This document shows positions 12,500 to 23,910 of a DNA stretch of 64,000 nt, in pieces. The stretch is from Megalobrama amblycephala (lineage: Eukaryota > Chordata > Actinopteri > Cypriniformes > Xenocyprididae). The translations under genes were made by a program, and so were the position numbers. The notes under the pieces are model-generated. The model saw only the letters and a program-made list of their open reading frames with translations, made no database searches and was not told the DNA's origin. The first letter of the stretch is position 1. Each line of letters opens with the position of its first letter. The DNA lies in the NCBI RefSeq assembly GCF_018812025.1, contig NC_063051.1, positions 1,606,001-1,670,000 of the forward strand. Reading direction: 5' to 3'.

Positions 12500-13823
12500 G
12501 AATGATTGAACAAAAATAAAACAAATCTGTGAAAAAACAAAACAAAAGAGGGAAGAACAAATTAAAATAATCAAAACAATGATAATAAATGATACAGATT
12601 GGAACAAACAACCAGAAGGTGTAAAATACTTGAGTAAATGTAATTAGTTACTGTACTTAAGTATCTTTTTGGCTACTCTGTAGTATCAAAGATATTGGCA
12701 ACTTTTACTCTCTATACTTGACTACATTTTTTAGCAAGTTTTGTGGTGTGTAATGCAATTACAAATTACATTTTTCATGGCAGCTAACTTTTTCTGCAGC
12801 AGGCTGTTTCTGATATAAGAAGTGATATTGCCATCTAAGGGCATTGAAGGTACTATATCTTGTGCATTTTGCCTTTACTCACCCAAAAGGATAATTTACG
12901 TGAATGTGAGTGCATTAGTAGGTAGTTTCTGATTGCAGGTGTTTGATTGATTAGATGAGGTCATGACTGCAGCTGGTGATGAGCCTCAAACCAGCACATA
13001 CAGTAGACTTTGACTATTTAATTTTACTTAACATTGTTTTATTTATCTGCTATATTGACAAGACCTTTTTGAAGGATATTGATTTACTTATGACCTTTCT
13101 GTGCACTTGAGCTCAACTGAGACTTGAGAGTTTGTAGATGTTTAAAAGGTTGTTGTGTCGACCTTGATTTATTGCAATATTGAAGTGTTCAGTTTTATTT
13201 TGATTTTAGAAAATAAACTTTATTTCTCATCTTACAAATCAATTGTTTCTTATTTTCACTGGCATGTCTTTCAGGACTCTGAGCCTACATTCAGCATGAG
13301 TAAAATACTCAAGTACTGTTAAAATCAGATACTTTAAGACTTTTACTCAAGTCATATTGGAATTGGTGACTTGTAACGGTAACACTTTACTTGAAGGGGT
13401 GTGCATAAGACTGACATGACACCTTCATAATCATGACATGACACGTGTCATGAATATGAAGGAGGTTTTATGAATGTTTATGACAACTGTCATTAAGTGT
13501 CATTCGCTCAACTATGTCATTTTTAATGCAAAGATGACATTGTTTGAGATGTCCGAGTTATGACAACTTGACATAAACCAATACATCATAACCTGTCAGT
13601 GTCTTTGTCATGACAACTTGACATCATTTAGCTTTATGGGTTAACATTACATTAAACTGTCATGAGGTTGGTTTTGACATGAGGCCATTATAATAGTGTT
13701 ATGAATATGTATCTTGAGCTCAAGTACAGTGGTACAAATTGAACTTGTCATTAAAATGTCATTAAGTGACAATACTCTGACAAATAATTTTATAACAGCG
13801 TCATGACTATTTTTCATTTCATG

Positions 13824-13852
<29 letters not shown>
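13824..13852. repeat. Poly-T tract
   Basis: About 29 consecutive T within the loop of the second-level hAT element. Confidence 0.98.
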
Positions 13853-13855
<3 letters not shown>

Positions 13856-13928
13856 TTTCCTCCAACAGAAGGTCAGATAATAAACCATTTCAAATTTCGT
13901 AAAAAAGATGACACTGTTATAAAATAAT

Positions 13929-14185
13929 GGTAACACTTTATTTTAGGGTCTTTTAACTAGTTGCTTATTATTATTAGCATTCATATGGCTAAAATATTGG
14001 CTATTTATTAGTAATTATAAAGCACATATTAATGCCTTATTCTGCATGATCTTATTCTACATTCTTAATCCTACCCAATACCTAAACTTAACAATTAACT
14101 ATAATAAGCAGTAAATTAAGAGTTTATTGAGGGAAAAGTCATAGTTAATCATTTATATATGTGTTCCCTATACTGAAATGTTACC
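13929..14185. mobile_element. hAT-type MITE, innermost level, 257 bp
   Basis: It begins GGTAACACTTTATTTTAGGG and ends with the inverted match CTGAAATGTTACC. It is flanked by an exact 8-bp duplication AAAATAAT at 13921-13928 and 14186-14193. It shares the GGTAAC terminus with the element it sits in, so both may have been mobilised by related transposases. Confidence 0.88.
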
Positions 14186-14620
14186 AAAATAATGTAATGT
14201 AATGTTAACCCATAAAGCTAAGTAGTTTTTTAAGTTTGATAATTAATCTGCTATGTCATGTTTATGACAGGTTATGATGTTTTGCTAATGTCAAGTTGTC
14301 ATGACAAAGACACTGACAGGTTATGATGTTTTGGTTTATGTCAAGTTGTCGTAACAAAGACATCTCAAACAGTGTCATCTTTGCATTAAAAATGACATAA
14401 CTGAGCGAATGACACTTAATGACAGTTGTCATAAACATGCATAAAACCTCCTTCATATTCATGACACGTGTCATGTCAAGATTATGAAGGTGTCATGTCA
14501 GTCTTATGCACACCCCTTCAAGTAAAGTGTTACCCTTGTAACTTGTACTGGAGTCATTTTCAATGTAAGGTATCAGTACTTTTACTCAAGTATGGTTTTC
14601 AGGTACTCTTTACACCTCTG

Positions 14621-15020
14621 AAAAGAACAAACAAGAACAAAAACAATAAACAAAATTGGAAAACAATAAAACACAATGAACGAACGAGCAAACTAACGAA
14701 CAAGAAATATAGAAGCACTGTTCAGAATAGCTATGACCCTACTCATGTTTACGTTTGTGCAGTAGAAAATGTGCATTTTATGTTCACACAGACTAGACCT
14801 TCTATATTTGCCACAATGACAAAAATAACACTCATATTTTGTTCTGTGTCCCATTTCTAAGCACCATTTCTAACTGTGACAATGTTGCCTTCAAGTCATG
14901 TGGGAATGTCAGAATTACAAGTGGGAAACTCTGAATTTGTGTGATGTAAAAAAATGAAACAAAGATTTAAAAAAATTACAACATATGCAATGCCACTGAA
15001 AACCAAAATGATCCAAAAAA
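14621..15020. other. Unique AT-rich sequence
   Basis: Nothing is recognised except a weak similarity of 14879-14940 to the element at 58492. Confidence 0.45.
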
Positions 15021-17716
15021 CGTTACTCACCCCCCTAAACATCCCTCCAATCCAGGTCACGGCACCAATGTAACCCTTCCTGTTCAAACCGCCCGCTGCA
15101 GGAATGGCTAAAGACAGCAGTCTCTAGCGTCAGTCGCTAGAGCGCCTCTTGAGATCAGGGGAGTGAGGTTTAAACGCACAGCTCTTACTGGCCTACGTCC
15201 GTTACACTCACCTCCCTAAACCGCACTCCCATCCGGGTCACGGCACCAATGTAACCCCTCCTGTGCAAACCACCCGCTCTAAGGAGGACTCGAAACCAGG
15301 TCTTTAGGCATGGGAGGCAGGCACTCTAACAAGGAGGCTAAAGATAGCAGTCTCTAGCATCAGTCGCTAGAGCGCCTCTTGAGATCAGGGGAGTGAGGTT
15401 AAATGCACAGCTCTTACTAGCCTACGTCCATTATACTCACCCTCCTAAGGCTTACTCCCATCCGGGTCACGGCATCAATGAAACCCCTCCTGTTCAAACC
15501 GCCCGCTCTAAGCGGGACTCAAACCAAGGTCTCTGGCACTCTAAAAAGAAGGCTAAAGACAGGAGTCACTAGAGCGCCTCTTGAGATCAGGGGAGTGAGG
15601 TTTAAATGCACAGCTCTTACTAGCATATGTCTGTTACACTCGCACCCCTAAACCTCACCCCCATCTGCATCACGGCACCAATGCAACCCCACCTGTTCGA
15701 ACCGCCCGCTCTAAATGGGCCTTGAACTCGGGTCTCTGGTGTGGGAGCCAGGAACGCTGACAAAGAGGCTAAAGACTGCAGCCTTTAGCATCAGTCACGA
15801 GAGCGCCTCATGAGATCAGGGGAGTGTGGTTTACACGCACAACTCTTACAAGCCTACGTCCGTTACACTCACCCCCCCTCAGGCTTACTCCCATCCGGGT
15901 CACGGCACCAATGAAACCCCTCTTGTTCGAACCGCCCACTCTAAGTGGGACTCAAACCCAGTTCCGCCGGCATGGGAGTCGGGTGCTCTAACAAGTAGGC
16001 TAAAGACAGGAGTTGCTAAAGCACCTCTTTTAAACCTCAGGGGAGTGTGGTTTACATGCACAGCTCTTACTAGCCTACGTTCGTTACACTCACGCCCCTT
16101 AACCTCACTCCCATCCGGGTCACGGCACCAATGTAACCCCTCCTGTGCAAACCACCCGCTCTATGGAGGACTCGAAACCGGGTCTTTAGGCATGGGAGGC
16201 AGGCTTCTAACAAGGAGGCTAAAGATAGCAGTCTCTAGCATCAGTCGCTAGAGCGCCTCTTGAGATCAGGGGAGTGAGGTTAAATGCACAGCTCTTACTA
16301 GCCTACGTCCATTATACTCACCCTCCTAAGGCTTTCTCCCATCCAAGTCACGGCATCAATGAAACCCCTCCTGTTCGAACTGCCCGCTCTAAGCAGGACT
16401 CAAACCAAGGTTTCTGGTGCTCTAAAAAGAAAGCTAGGAGTCGCTAGAGCGCCTCTTGAGATTAAGGGAGTGAGGTTTAAATGCACAGCTCTTACTAGCC
16501 TATGTCTGTTACACCCGCACCCCTAAACCTCACCCCCATCTGCATCACGGCACCAATGTAACCCCTCCTGTTCGAACCGCCCGCTCTAAATGGGCCTCGA
16601 ACCTGGGTGTCTGGTGTGGGAGCCAGGCATGCTGATAAAGAGGCTAAAGACTGCAGCCTTTAGCGTCAGTCACTAGAGCGCCTCATGAGATCAGGGGAGT
16701 GTGGTTTACACGCACAACTCTTACAAGCCTACGTCCATTACACTCACCCCCCTCAGGCTTACTCCCATCCAGGTCACGGCACCAACGTAACCCCTCCTGT
16801 TCAAACCGCCCACTCTAAGGAGGACTCGAAACTGGGTCTTTAAGGATGGGAGGCAGGCACTCTAACAAGGAGGCTAAAGGTCACGGCACCAATGAAACCC
16901 CTCCTGTTCAAACCGCCCGCTCTAAGCGGGACTCAAACCAAGGTCTCTGGCGCTCTAAAAAGAAGGCTAAAGACAGAGTCGCTAGAGCGCCTCTTGATAT
17001 CAAGGGAGTGAGGTTTAAATGCACAGCTCTTACTAGCCAATGTCTGTTACACCCGCACCCCTAAACCTCACCCCCATCTGCATCACGGCACCAATGTAAC
17101 CCCTCCTGTTCGAACCGCCCGCTCTAAATGGGCCTCGAACCTGGGTGTCTGGTGTGGGAGCCAGGCACGCTGACAAAGAGGCTAAAGACTGCAGCCTTTA
17201 GCGTCAGTCACTAGAGCGCCTCATGAGATCAGGGGATTGTGGTTTACACGCACAACTCTTACAAGCCTACGTCCGTTACACTCACCCCCCTCAGGCTTAC
17301 TCCCATCCGGGTCACGGCACCAATGTAACCCCTCCTGTTCAAACCGCCCACTCTAAGGAGGACTCGAAACTGGGTCTTTAAGGATGGGAGGCAGGCACTC
17401 TAACAAGGAGGCTGGCACTCTAACAAGAAGGCTAAAGGTCACGGCACCAATGAAACCCCTCCTGTTCAACGTTACATGCACAACTCTTACTAGCCTACGT
17501 TCGTTACACTCACGCCCCTAAACCTCACTCCCATCTGGATCACGGCACCAATGTAACCCCTAAATGTGACGAACCTAAATGGGACTCGAGCTCGGGTCAA
17601 CCGGCATGGGAGTCGTGCGCCCTCGCCCCGCTCTACGCGGGCCTCGAACCCGGGTCTCTGGTGTGGGAGGCAGGCGCGCTAACAAGGAGGCTATAGAAAT
17701 AAGGGGAGTTGAGCTT
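15021..17716 (-). repeat. tRNA-derived satellite with a four-monomer higher-order unit
   Basis: Monomers of about 200-230 bp repeat about 11 times; the junction phrase ending in GTTACACTC falls near 15201, 15432, 15632, 15862, 16083, 16312, 16509, 16738, 17047, 17275 and 17502. Four monomer types follow in order, and equivalent types recur about 880 bp apart (15201 to 16083, 15432 to 16312, 15632 to 16509, 15862 to 16738). The third round is rearranged and shortened. On the minus strand each monomer contains a tRNA-like block with a B-box such as GGTTCGAGTCC and CCTGCCTCCCATG. Local GC content is far higher than in the neighbouring DNA. Confidence 0.85.
17625..17692 (-). pseudogene. tRNA-Gly-like block of the satellite (best-preserved example)
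   Basis: Read on the minus strand it runs from TAGCCTCCTTGTTAGCGCG, through GCCTCCCAC, to ACCCGGGTTCGAGGCCCG. The last two parts resemble the anticodon region and T-arm of tRNA-Gly(CCC), including a near-consensus B-box. The acceptor stem does not pair convincingly, so this is a tRNA-derived relic and not a functional gene. Confidence 0.5.
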
Positions 17717-17719
17717 TTA

Positions 17720-18504
17720 AGGTGATGATACACGGGGCAACTTTTTGAGCAATGTTGCTGGGCAATGTTGCCGTCAATGGGCAACCTGATGAGACACAGG
17801 GCAACTAATTAGGGCAACAGACAGTTGGCAGCAACTAATCAGAGAGGAGCAAATCTATTGCCAACTCAATAAATACTTTATTATAAACACTTGTTAGGCA
17901 CTTTATTTCAACTTTTCAAATATTTTCTTCATTTTTATTAAAAATAAATGCCTTTCCGATCTGATTTGTGACAGGAAAAGGGAGAAGAGCGAGTTCAGCA
18001 AAAGGCGGATTCGAACCCGCGTTGATCGCATTAAAATCTATTAATATGTCAAACGCCCTACAGCCTACGCTACTACAGTTGTTAAAAAAATCCCATCTTT
18101 TTAGTATTTAACTAAAATCATTCAATAGCTTCATTACAGCATACACACATTACTTATGGACAGTTGTTGGTATTTTAAGCAATATATGAGGTAAATTCCC
18201 TGTTTTGGGTTGACGCATGACAACTTACTAGCGTAAGAAGATAAAAGTTCACACTCCTTTTCTCTGCTCCACTGCCGCTGAGAGGCCGCCATCTTGTTTG
18301 AATTTTTTCTGAAATCTCCGAACCGGTCACGTGATCGGCTCCTAACATTCTGATTGGAGGATCACAAAAAATTGCCCACGACCGATCTAACGTATCCAGA
18401 TACAAATTTGTTGCTCATTCTCAATGGGAAAGTGCCCAAGCAACGTTGCTCGGCTACATTGCCCGGCAACATTGCTCAAAAAGTTGCCCCGTGTATCATC
18501 ACCT
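17720..18504. mobile_element. TIR element of 785 bp inserted in the satellite, TTA target duplication
   Basis: Ends AGGTGATGATACACGGGGCA and its inverted copy at about 18484-18504, followed inward by related GGCAACATTGC phrases on both sides (about 70 bp of imperfect TIR). It is flanked by TTA at 17717-17719 and 18505-18507. Neighbouring satellite monomers keep the uninterrupted target (CTCTTACTGGCCTACG, near 15183), so the insertion point is well defined. A 3-bp TTA duplication is typical of PIF/Harbinger elements, but no transposase is present to confirm this. Confidence 0.8.
18001..18074 (-). pseudogene. tRNA-like sequence inside the TTA-flanked element
   Basis: The minus strand reads GTAGCGTAGGCTGTAGGGCG (A-box-like), then about 30 bases, then GCGGGTTCGAATCCGCC (a good B-box, with self-complementary T-stem GCGGG/CCGC). 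The acceptor stem is not evident. It could be a captured tRNA or a SINE head; a functional gene is unlikely. Confidence 0.45.
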
Positions 18505-18545
18505 TTACCGGCCTACGTCCGTTACACACACCCCTGAACCCCGTC
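18505..18545 (-). repeat. Resumption of the satellite after the insertion
   Basis: CCGGCCTACGTCCGTTACAC continues the monomer interrupted at 17719. The array stops a few bases later. Confidence 0.8.
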
Positions 18546-19291
18546 ACACCTTGACTTAAAATCTTCTTATAATCTGCTTATAATCTTATTTTCCCACTCT
18601 ACTATGCAAAACAATGATTTACTGTGAATTTTTGTAAAATACATTTCCAGCCTCAGTTCTGTACAGAAAGCAACCTAGAAACTCTTTTTAATGAAGTATT
18701 CCATTTTCCCATCCACTTCTCAGACCTTCTCTCACCCTCCGCTGTCAGTCCCAGGCGTGTGGGATTCAAACAGCTCAATTAAGCTTCACTCTTCTCTCTG
18801 AAAACCTTTCCATTCTTCAATTTAAGGCTGCTGATCAACACCAGACTCCTGAAGTGCACATTTCAAACACTGCATTTTTCAGCACTATATTGATGTTTTA
18901 CAGAAAATACCTAGAAGTTCTGAGAAATGCTTTTCCAGATGCTCCCACTCCACTCAAGCGCAGCGGTCGTTTAGGAACATGTCTATCGGCACCGTGAACA
19001 TGCAGCTGTGTGACAAATGTGCCGAAGCAATAAACTTTTATTTTTTGAGTCATTCGATGCATTCGGTGTAAAGCAGTCATGGTGGTTACAGGCTTTTTAA
19101 GACAAATCCATTATTGCACAAATAAAAAAAAAAAAAACACTTGCTACAGATGTCAAAAACCATTTCATACTCATGAATTCATATAGGTAATGTTAGATTA
19201 AACGATCATGCTTTTATCATTACCATAATTATCATTTTGATCTCTTAATTATTATAACTTTGACTTTATATTTACATTTTTAAATTATTTA
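18546..19291. other. Unique non-coding sequence
   Basis: No gene or element is recognised. A short poly-A tract lies near 19124-19136. Confidence 0.5.
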
Positions 19292-19580
19292 AACAATGTA
19301 AGGCTGAACACCATTACTGAAAATCCTCACTTTGTTTTGTTGAGCAACCGAAGCGCAAGCTGTTAAAGCTCCGCCCTCTTCTGGAAAAAGGGGGCCGGGA
19401 GCAGCAGCTCATTTGCATTTAAAGGGACACACACGAAAACGGCGTGTTTTTGCTCACACCCAAATAGGGGCAAATTTGACAAGCTATAATAAATGATCTG
19501 TGGGGTATTTTGAGCTGAAACTATACAGACACATTCTGGAGACACCAGAGACTTATATTACATCTTGTAATAGGTGCCCT
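19292..19580 (-). mobile_element. Truncated TTAA element
   Basis: It is a reverse copy of the first ~290 bp of the element at 3660. It ends TAGGTGCCCT at 19580, followed by TTAA (19581-19584). The opposite end is missing: homology stops near AACAATGTAAGGCTGAAC at 19292. Confidence 0.8.
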
Positions 19581-19584
19581 TTAA

Positions 19585-22202
19585 AAGTTTACTTTAACTG
19601 TGCTAGCTTACATTTTTGCATTTAGCTGATGCTTTTATTTTTACTTACAAAAGTGCAACAAAAGCAATCTGTCAAAGAGCCAAACATTTAATGGCATCTT
19701 TATTAGTGATTTTAAACTTGATTTCAATAAACTAATTGAAAGAGAAAAATACAACAGTCAGTTGATGTGCAACATCTCTTAAACATGCTGTTTGTTGCAT
19801 CTGTGTTCATACGAGACATAACTAACTTACTGCATCACTTACTTTCCATTAGCATTTGCTCTCAAACGCACCTCGACTCAAGGGAAGCAGCAGCAACTAC
19901 TACAAAGTGATTTTACGCTGGAAAACACGTTTAGCATAAACTCCTGTCTGGTGCCCGTGTGTAGTGCTGCCAGCCATCACACAGCAGAGCTTCAAAGCGA
20001 AGTGCCGGGACACGCTGAGAGCCGCGTGTTTACCCGGAGACCCTCCTGCTTCCAACAACAATCCGGTGAGACGACGGCTAGACACAGTTTAGCCCAGCCT
20101 GGCCCAGGTTAGAGGAGCGTGCCAAATGAAGTCTGTGACAAGAAAGATGTAGAGGGAAATGCATTTGTTAATATTTAATGCTTTTAGAGACTCAAACATG
20201 GAAAAAAGCACTGGGTTTGCATATGCATTTTTTTGGTAGCTACCTTTGCCTGGCTCTCCAGAGATCCCCTTCACACCCGTTTCTGTCCCATTGATTTAAA
20301 GCTGTCGAATAATCAATATTCAGCGGCATGCACTCTCTGAACAGCAGGAGTTTTGTTCTGATCTTACTACAAATACAGAGGCTACATTGCCTGGCCTTGG
20401 GATGCGCAGGCAGAGCTAGCGGAGGCAGCGTTTAGTATGGAAAGCGCTCATCCTGCCTTTGTAAACCGTCGCTTTAGAGCTGGACCTTGCTGAATATGCT
20501 GGTCCACAGCAGCACTAGAAACTCCACAGATACTTGGCCTTTCCTTCAGACGAGCAGCATTTTCAAGGTCGGTAAAAAGAATGTAGATGCTCTGTAACCC
20601 GTGAGCAATTCAGGCCCGTTACGGGTCCCGTCGCACAATCAGAGTCAGAATGACACCGATGGAATTGCTCACACTGTGAGTGACTCCTGAAATCAACTGA
20701 TGTTGTATTCATGTACGTCTTCAGAATGTCTTCTTCATAGTGGATTTCATGACCGTCATCATCAAGAAAGGAAGGAAGGAAGGAAGAATGAATGAAAAAA
20801 TATTTTGAAAGTTGAAAAGGAAAAAATGTTGCTGTCTAATATTTACTGTATTAATTGCATATGTATTTTAAATGTATAAAACATATGATCCCATTAAAGT
20901 AATAACTAAATAAAAGACCCCATTATATTAAAATAGTTTTGAAGCTTTTAGTCCATATATCTGTAGAAGTCATCTATATGCTATGGTACTCTTAAAATAT
21001 ATTGTTTTAGCAGATATAATCATTCAAAATTCAAAGTTGTTCATTTTTTGAGGAAAGAAAACCAAAAAAATATCGATGACTCCATTTGCAATAAATAAGA
21101 ATAATAAATAACATGCTACACCCACAAAATAACACTAAAAAAATAGCCATGCATTGTGAAAAAATAAATATTGAAAAACATAAAGTACCTTTTACTAGTG
21201 ACTAAATTTTCTTCTTTTTTTTACTTAAAAGTGAAATACATTGATATTATTCCCTGTCTACATAAAATAAAAATAAGAAATATGCATATAAACATAAAAA
21301 TAATGTTAAATAAAAATACAATTAATTAAAAATAAAATAAAATACAATTAAAAAATTAAATAAAATACAATACAATTAAAAATGAATACAATATAATTAA
21401 AAAATTAAAAAATAAAATGCAATTAAATAAAAAATGAAATTAAAAATAACATTTTATAAAATGAAATTAAATGAAATAAAACAATAAAAATAAAAAACAG
21501 GAATGCTAGCAACTTATTGGTACGCAACTGTCCTTGACTGTACTTTTTAATTAAGAGGCATCTCGTTTTGTTAACAACTATTATCTAATTCCAAATAAAG
21601 TGAGTATGACCTGAAGGAAAGCACAAAACTATTTTCTATTTTTGTTGAAAACATCTTTCAAACGCCTTTATTTGAGTTGCACATCAGATGCATAAGTCTC
21701 CGGCGCGGTACTGCCATCTCTCCACGCCGACTGGAGAAAGGACTCTTACCTGAAGTGACTAATGGGAATTGAAAACAAACAGCAAACACCTGCCGTGTGA
21801 CTCATTTTTCAGCAGCGTTTAAAAGCCTTCATCTGTCGAAGCAGATTCTGTCGCCCAGGATGAAACCGGCTCGGCAGAAGAACACGAGAGAGGAGGTTTC
21901 ACACTAGGGAAGACGACTGGTGCTCAGGAGACAAATGTTTCAGTTTGCCATGATCTGAGGTAAAACCAGCTTCATCTTTGTGTCGGCGGCAGCTTCTCTC
22001 GTAGCTTCTCCCTGGGGATTAATTGGATCTGCCATTCCAAAAAAAGCGGAAAGAAAACCCAAGAAAATAAATTACAATGATTTCCACCTTCCTGTCCTCA
22101 TTTGTCTTATTTCAGTTTGAGAGTCAGAATTAAAACAAGGCCTATCCTCTCCTCTCATTCTCTGGTGTCCCTCAGCTTTTACCCTCCACACAACCTCAAA
22201 TG
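19585..22202. other. Long unique stretch with a low-complexity AT patch
   Basis: A (GGAA)-like patch occurs near 20767-20785 and an AAAATAAAATACAATTAAA-type low-complexity patch at about 21290-21500. The segments 20280-20600 and 21690-22020 are more GC-balanced and have no long frames. No exon is recognised. Confidence 0.45.
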
Positions 22203-22519
22203 CATACAAAAAAATCTGCATTCAATGTCACTTTAAAAGCCTATATTTAATAATAAAAATTATAATAATTGGATAAAATATATTTTAAAATTATATATAG
22301 AGAGAGACAGAAACTTATCAAATTTAATAATTAATTTTAAAAAATAATTTAAATAATAATTATTAAATTTTATAGAGTTCTTAAAATGTTTTAATAATTA
22401 ATTACAAAAATAATAATTTAAAATAGTTTAAAATAACTTCAAATATTAATTATTATAAAAACTGAAAATAAAATGTATTCAGCATATTCAGTTAAAATGA
22501 TTGTTTTGTGGCTGATGTG

Positions 22520-22574
<55 letters not shown>

Positions 22575-22630
22575 CTTTTAAAGTGACATTGAATGCAGAT
22601 TTTTTTGTATGAATGAGTCTATTAAATGTA

Positions 22631-22674
<44 letters not shown>

Positions 22675-23288
22675 GACTCATTCATTTAAAAAAATAATTT
22701 AATTAATCATACAATTAATAAATATATAATTTATAAAAATTCAAAATATTTAATCATTAATAAAAATAATTATTTTAATTATTAATCATTTTAAAAATAT
22801 ATTTAAAATATGAATGAATAGAAAATATTGCATTTAAAATGTATTCAGAATGTTCTATTAAAATTTATAGATTAATTTATGTAAAAACATACAGTTACGT
22901 GTTTAAACAATTAATAAATTATAATAAAGTATTAAATATTGTTTGATGGGCTACATTTTAAGATTAAGACATTATGATAATAAAAAATATATTTAATAAT
23001 AAAAATAATAACAATTGGATAAAATATATTTTAAAATTATATATAGAGAGAGACAGAAACTTATCAAATTTAATAATTATTTATTTAAAAAATTAATTTA
23101 AATAATCATTTAAATTAAATTTTTATAATTTTTATTACATTTTATAGAGTTCTTAAAATATTTTAAAATATAGTTCTTAAAATAATTTAAAATTGTTTAA
23201 AATAACTTCAAATATTAATTATTATAAAAACTGAAAATAAAATATATTCAGCATATTCAATTAAAATGATTGTTTTGTGGCTGATGTG

Positions 23289-23335
<47 letters not shown>

Positions 23336-23516
23336 TTACATTTACAATGTAATTCATTTTGACTCATTCATTTAAAAAAAATAATTTAATTAATCATACA
23401 ATTAATAAATATATAATTTATAAAAATGTATGTAAAAACATACAGTTACTTGTTTAAACAATTAATAAATTATAATAAAGTATTAAATATCGTTTGATGG
23501 GCTACATTTTAAGGTC
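22203..23516. repeat. Duplicated AT-rich block with long inverted repeats and (TA)n runs
   Basis: The block at about 22246-22965 recurs at 22991-23516. Matching points are TTTTGTGGCTGATGTGCTG near 22504/23273 (769 bp apart), the CATTTAAAAAAATAATTTAA type near 22683/23370 (687 bp) and GTTTGATGGGCTACATTTTA near 22941/23491 (550 bp), so the second copy has internal deletions. (TA)n runs lie at 22523-22572, 22635-22669 and 23293-23332. A perfect 43-bp inverted repeat joins 22203-22245 with 22569-22611. Confidence 0.85.
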
Positions 23517-23589
23517 ATTGAATTGCTTGAACAGAATGAACAGAAAATCAGATGGCAAATAAATAAAGCTGATGATCCATAAACAATAG

Positions 23590-23910
23590 CTCATCTTTCA
23601 ACACAATCACTCCACAATCTCCATATCATGGAGCAAATGGCAATCCAGTGATAAGCAGACAGTATTATCCCACACTCATGCCAAGCTGTTAACTGCCTTC
23701 TTGTCTTTCCATCCACAGAAATCCCTAATGGATCGGCAAAATCTGTTAATCCAAACAGGAAAACTAGCCATGAGCCCGGAGGAGCAGGGAGTTCTGGGAT
23801 TCTCCGGATCGCCCTCTCGTGCCAGATTATCAAAAAGACAGAGCGGAAAGTTCAGTCCCAGTGAGGGAGAGCCGGAAATCTCAGCCTTGGTTAAACCACC
23901 CGTGTGCTAG
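23590..23910. other. GC-balanced unique segment, possible exon or conserved element
   Basis: On the plus strand a pyrimidine-rich tract ending in CAG (about 23695-23719) precedes an open frame running to a stop at 23908-23910. The translation (about 60 residues, rich in Ser, Pro and Glu) matches no family I recognise. There is an overlapping 80-codon frame on the other strand. I consider a real exon unlikely but possible. Confidence 0.2.

Larger units (their letters stand above)
13378..14534. mobile_element. hAT-type element with long inverted repeats (second level)
   Basis: Arms of roughly 250 bp at about 13378-13650 and 14205-14534 are inverted copies, beginning GGTAACACTTTACTTGAAGG. The flanks are exact 8-bp duplications CTTGTAAC (13370-13377 and 14535-14542), the hallmark of the hAT superfamily. 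It is non-autonomous. Its loop is interrupted by a further element at 13929-14185. Confidence 0.88.
12613..14620. mobile_element. Outermost element of a three-level nest
   Basis: The left end CAGAAGGTGTAAAATACTTG is matched at the right by the reverse of CAGAGGTGTAAA (14609-14620). Phrases such as ACTTGAGTA / TACTCAAGTA recur inside both arms. The second-level element interrupts it at 13378-14534. The sequence AACAAACAA occurs just outside both ends (12603 and about 14626) and may be the target duplication, offset by a few bases on the right. A hAT affiliation is plausible but unproven. Confidence 0.65.

Noticed and set aside
15826..16251. 141-codon plus-strand frame
   Set aside because: It lies in the tRNA-derived satellite and repeats with the monomers. 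No domain is recognised.
15021..17716. CRISPR-like repeat-spacer array
   Set aside because: The repeats are ~200-230 bp with no short unique spacers and the DNA is vertebrate.
15021..18545. Functional tRNA genes or a tRNA cluster
   Set aside because: B-box-like and anticodon-like regions are present but acceptor stems do not pair and monomers are degenerate. A tRNA-derived satellite fits better.
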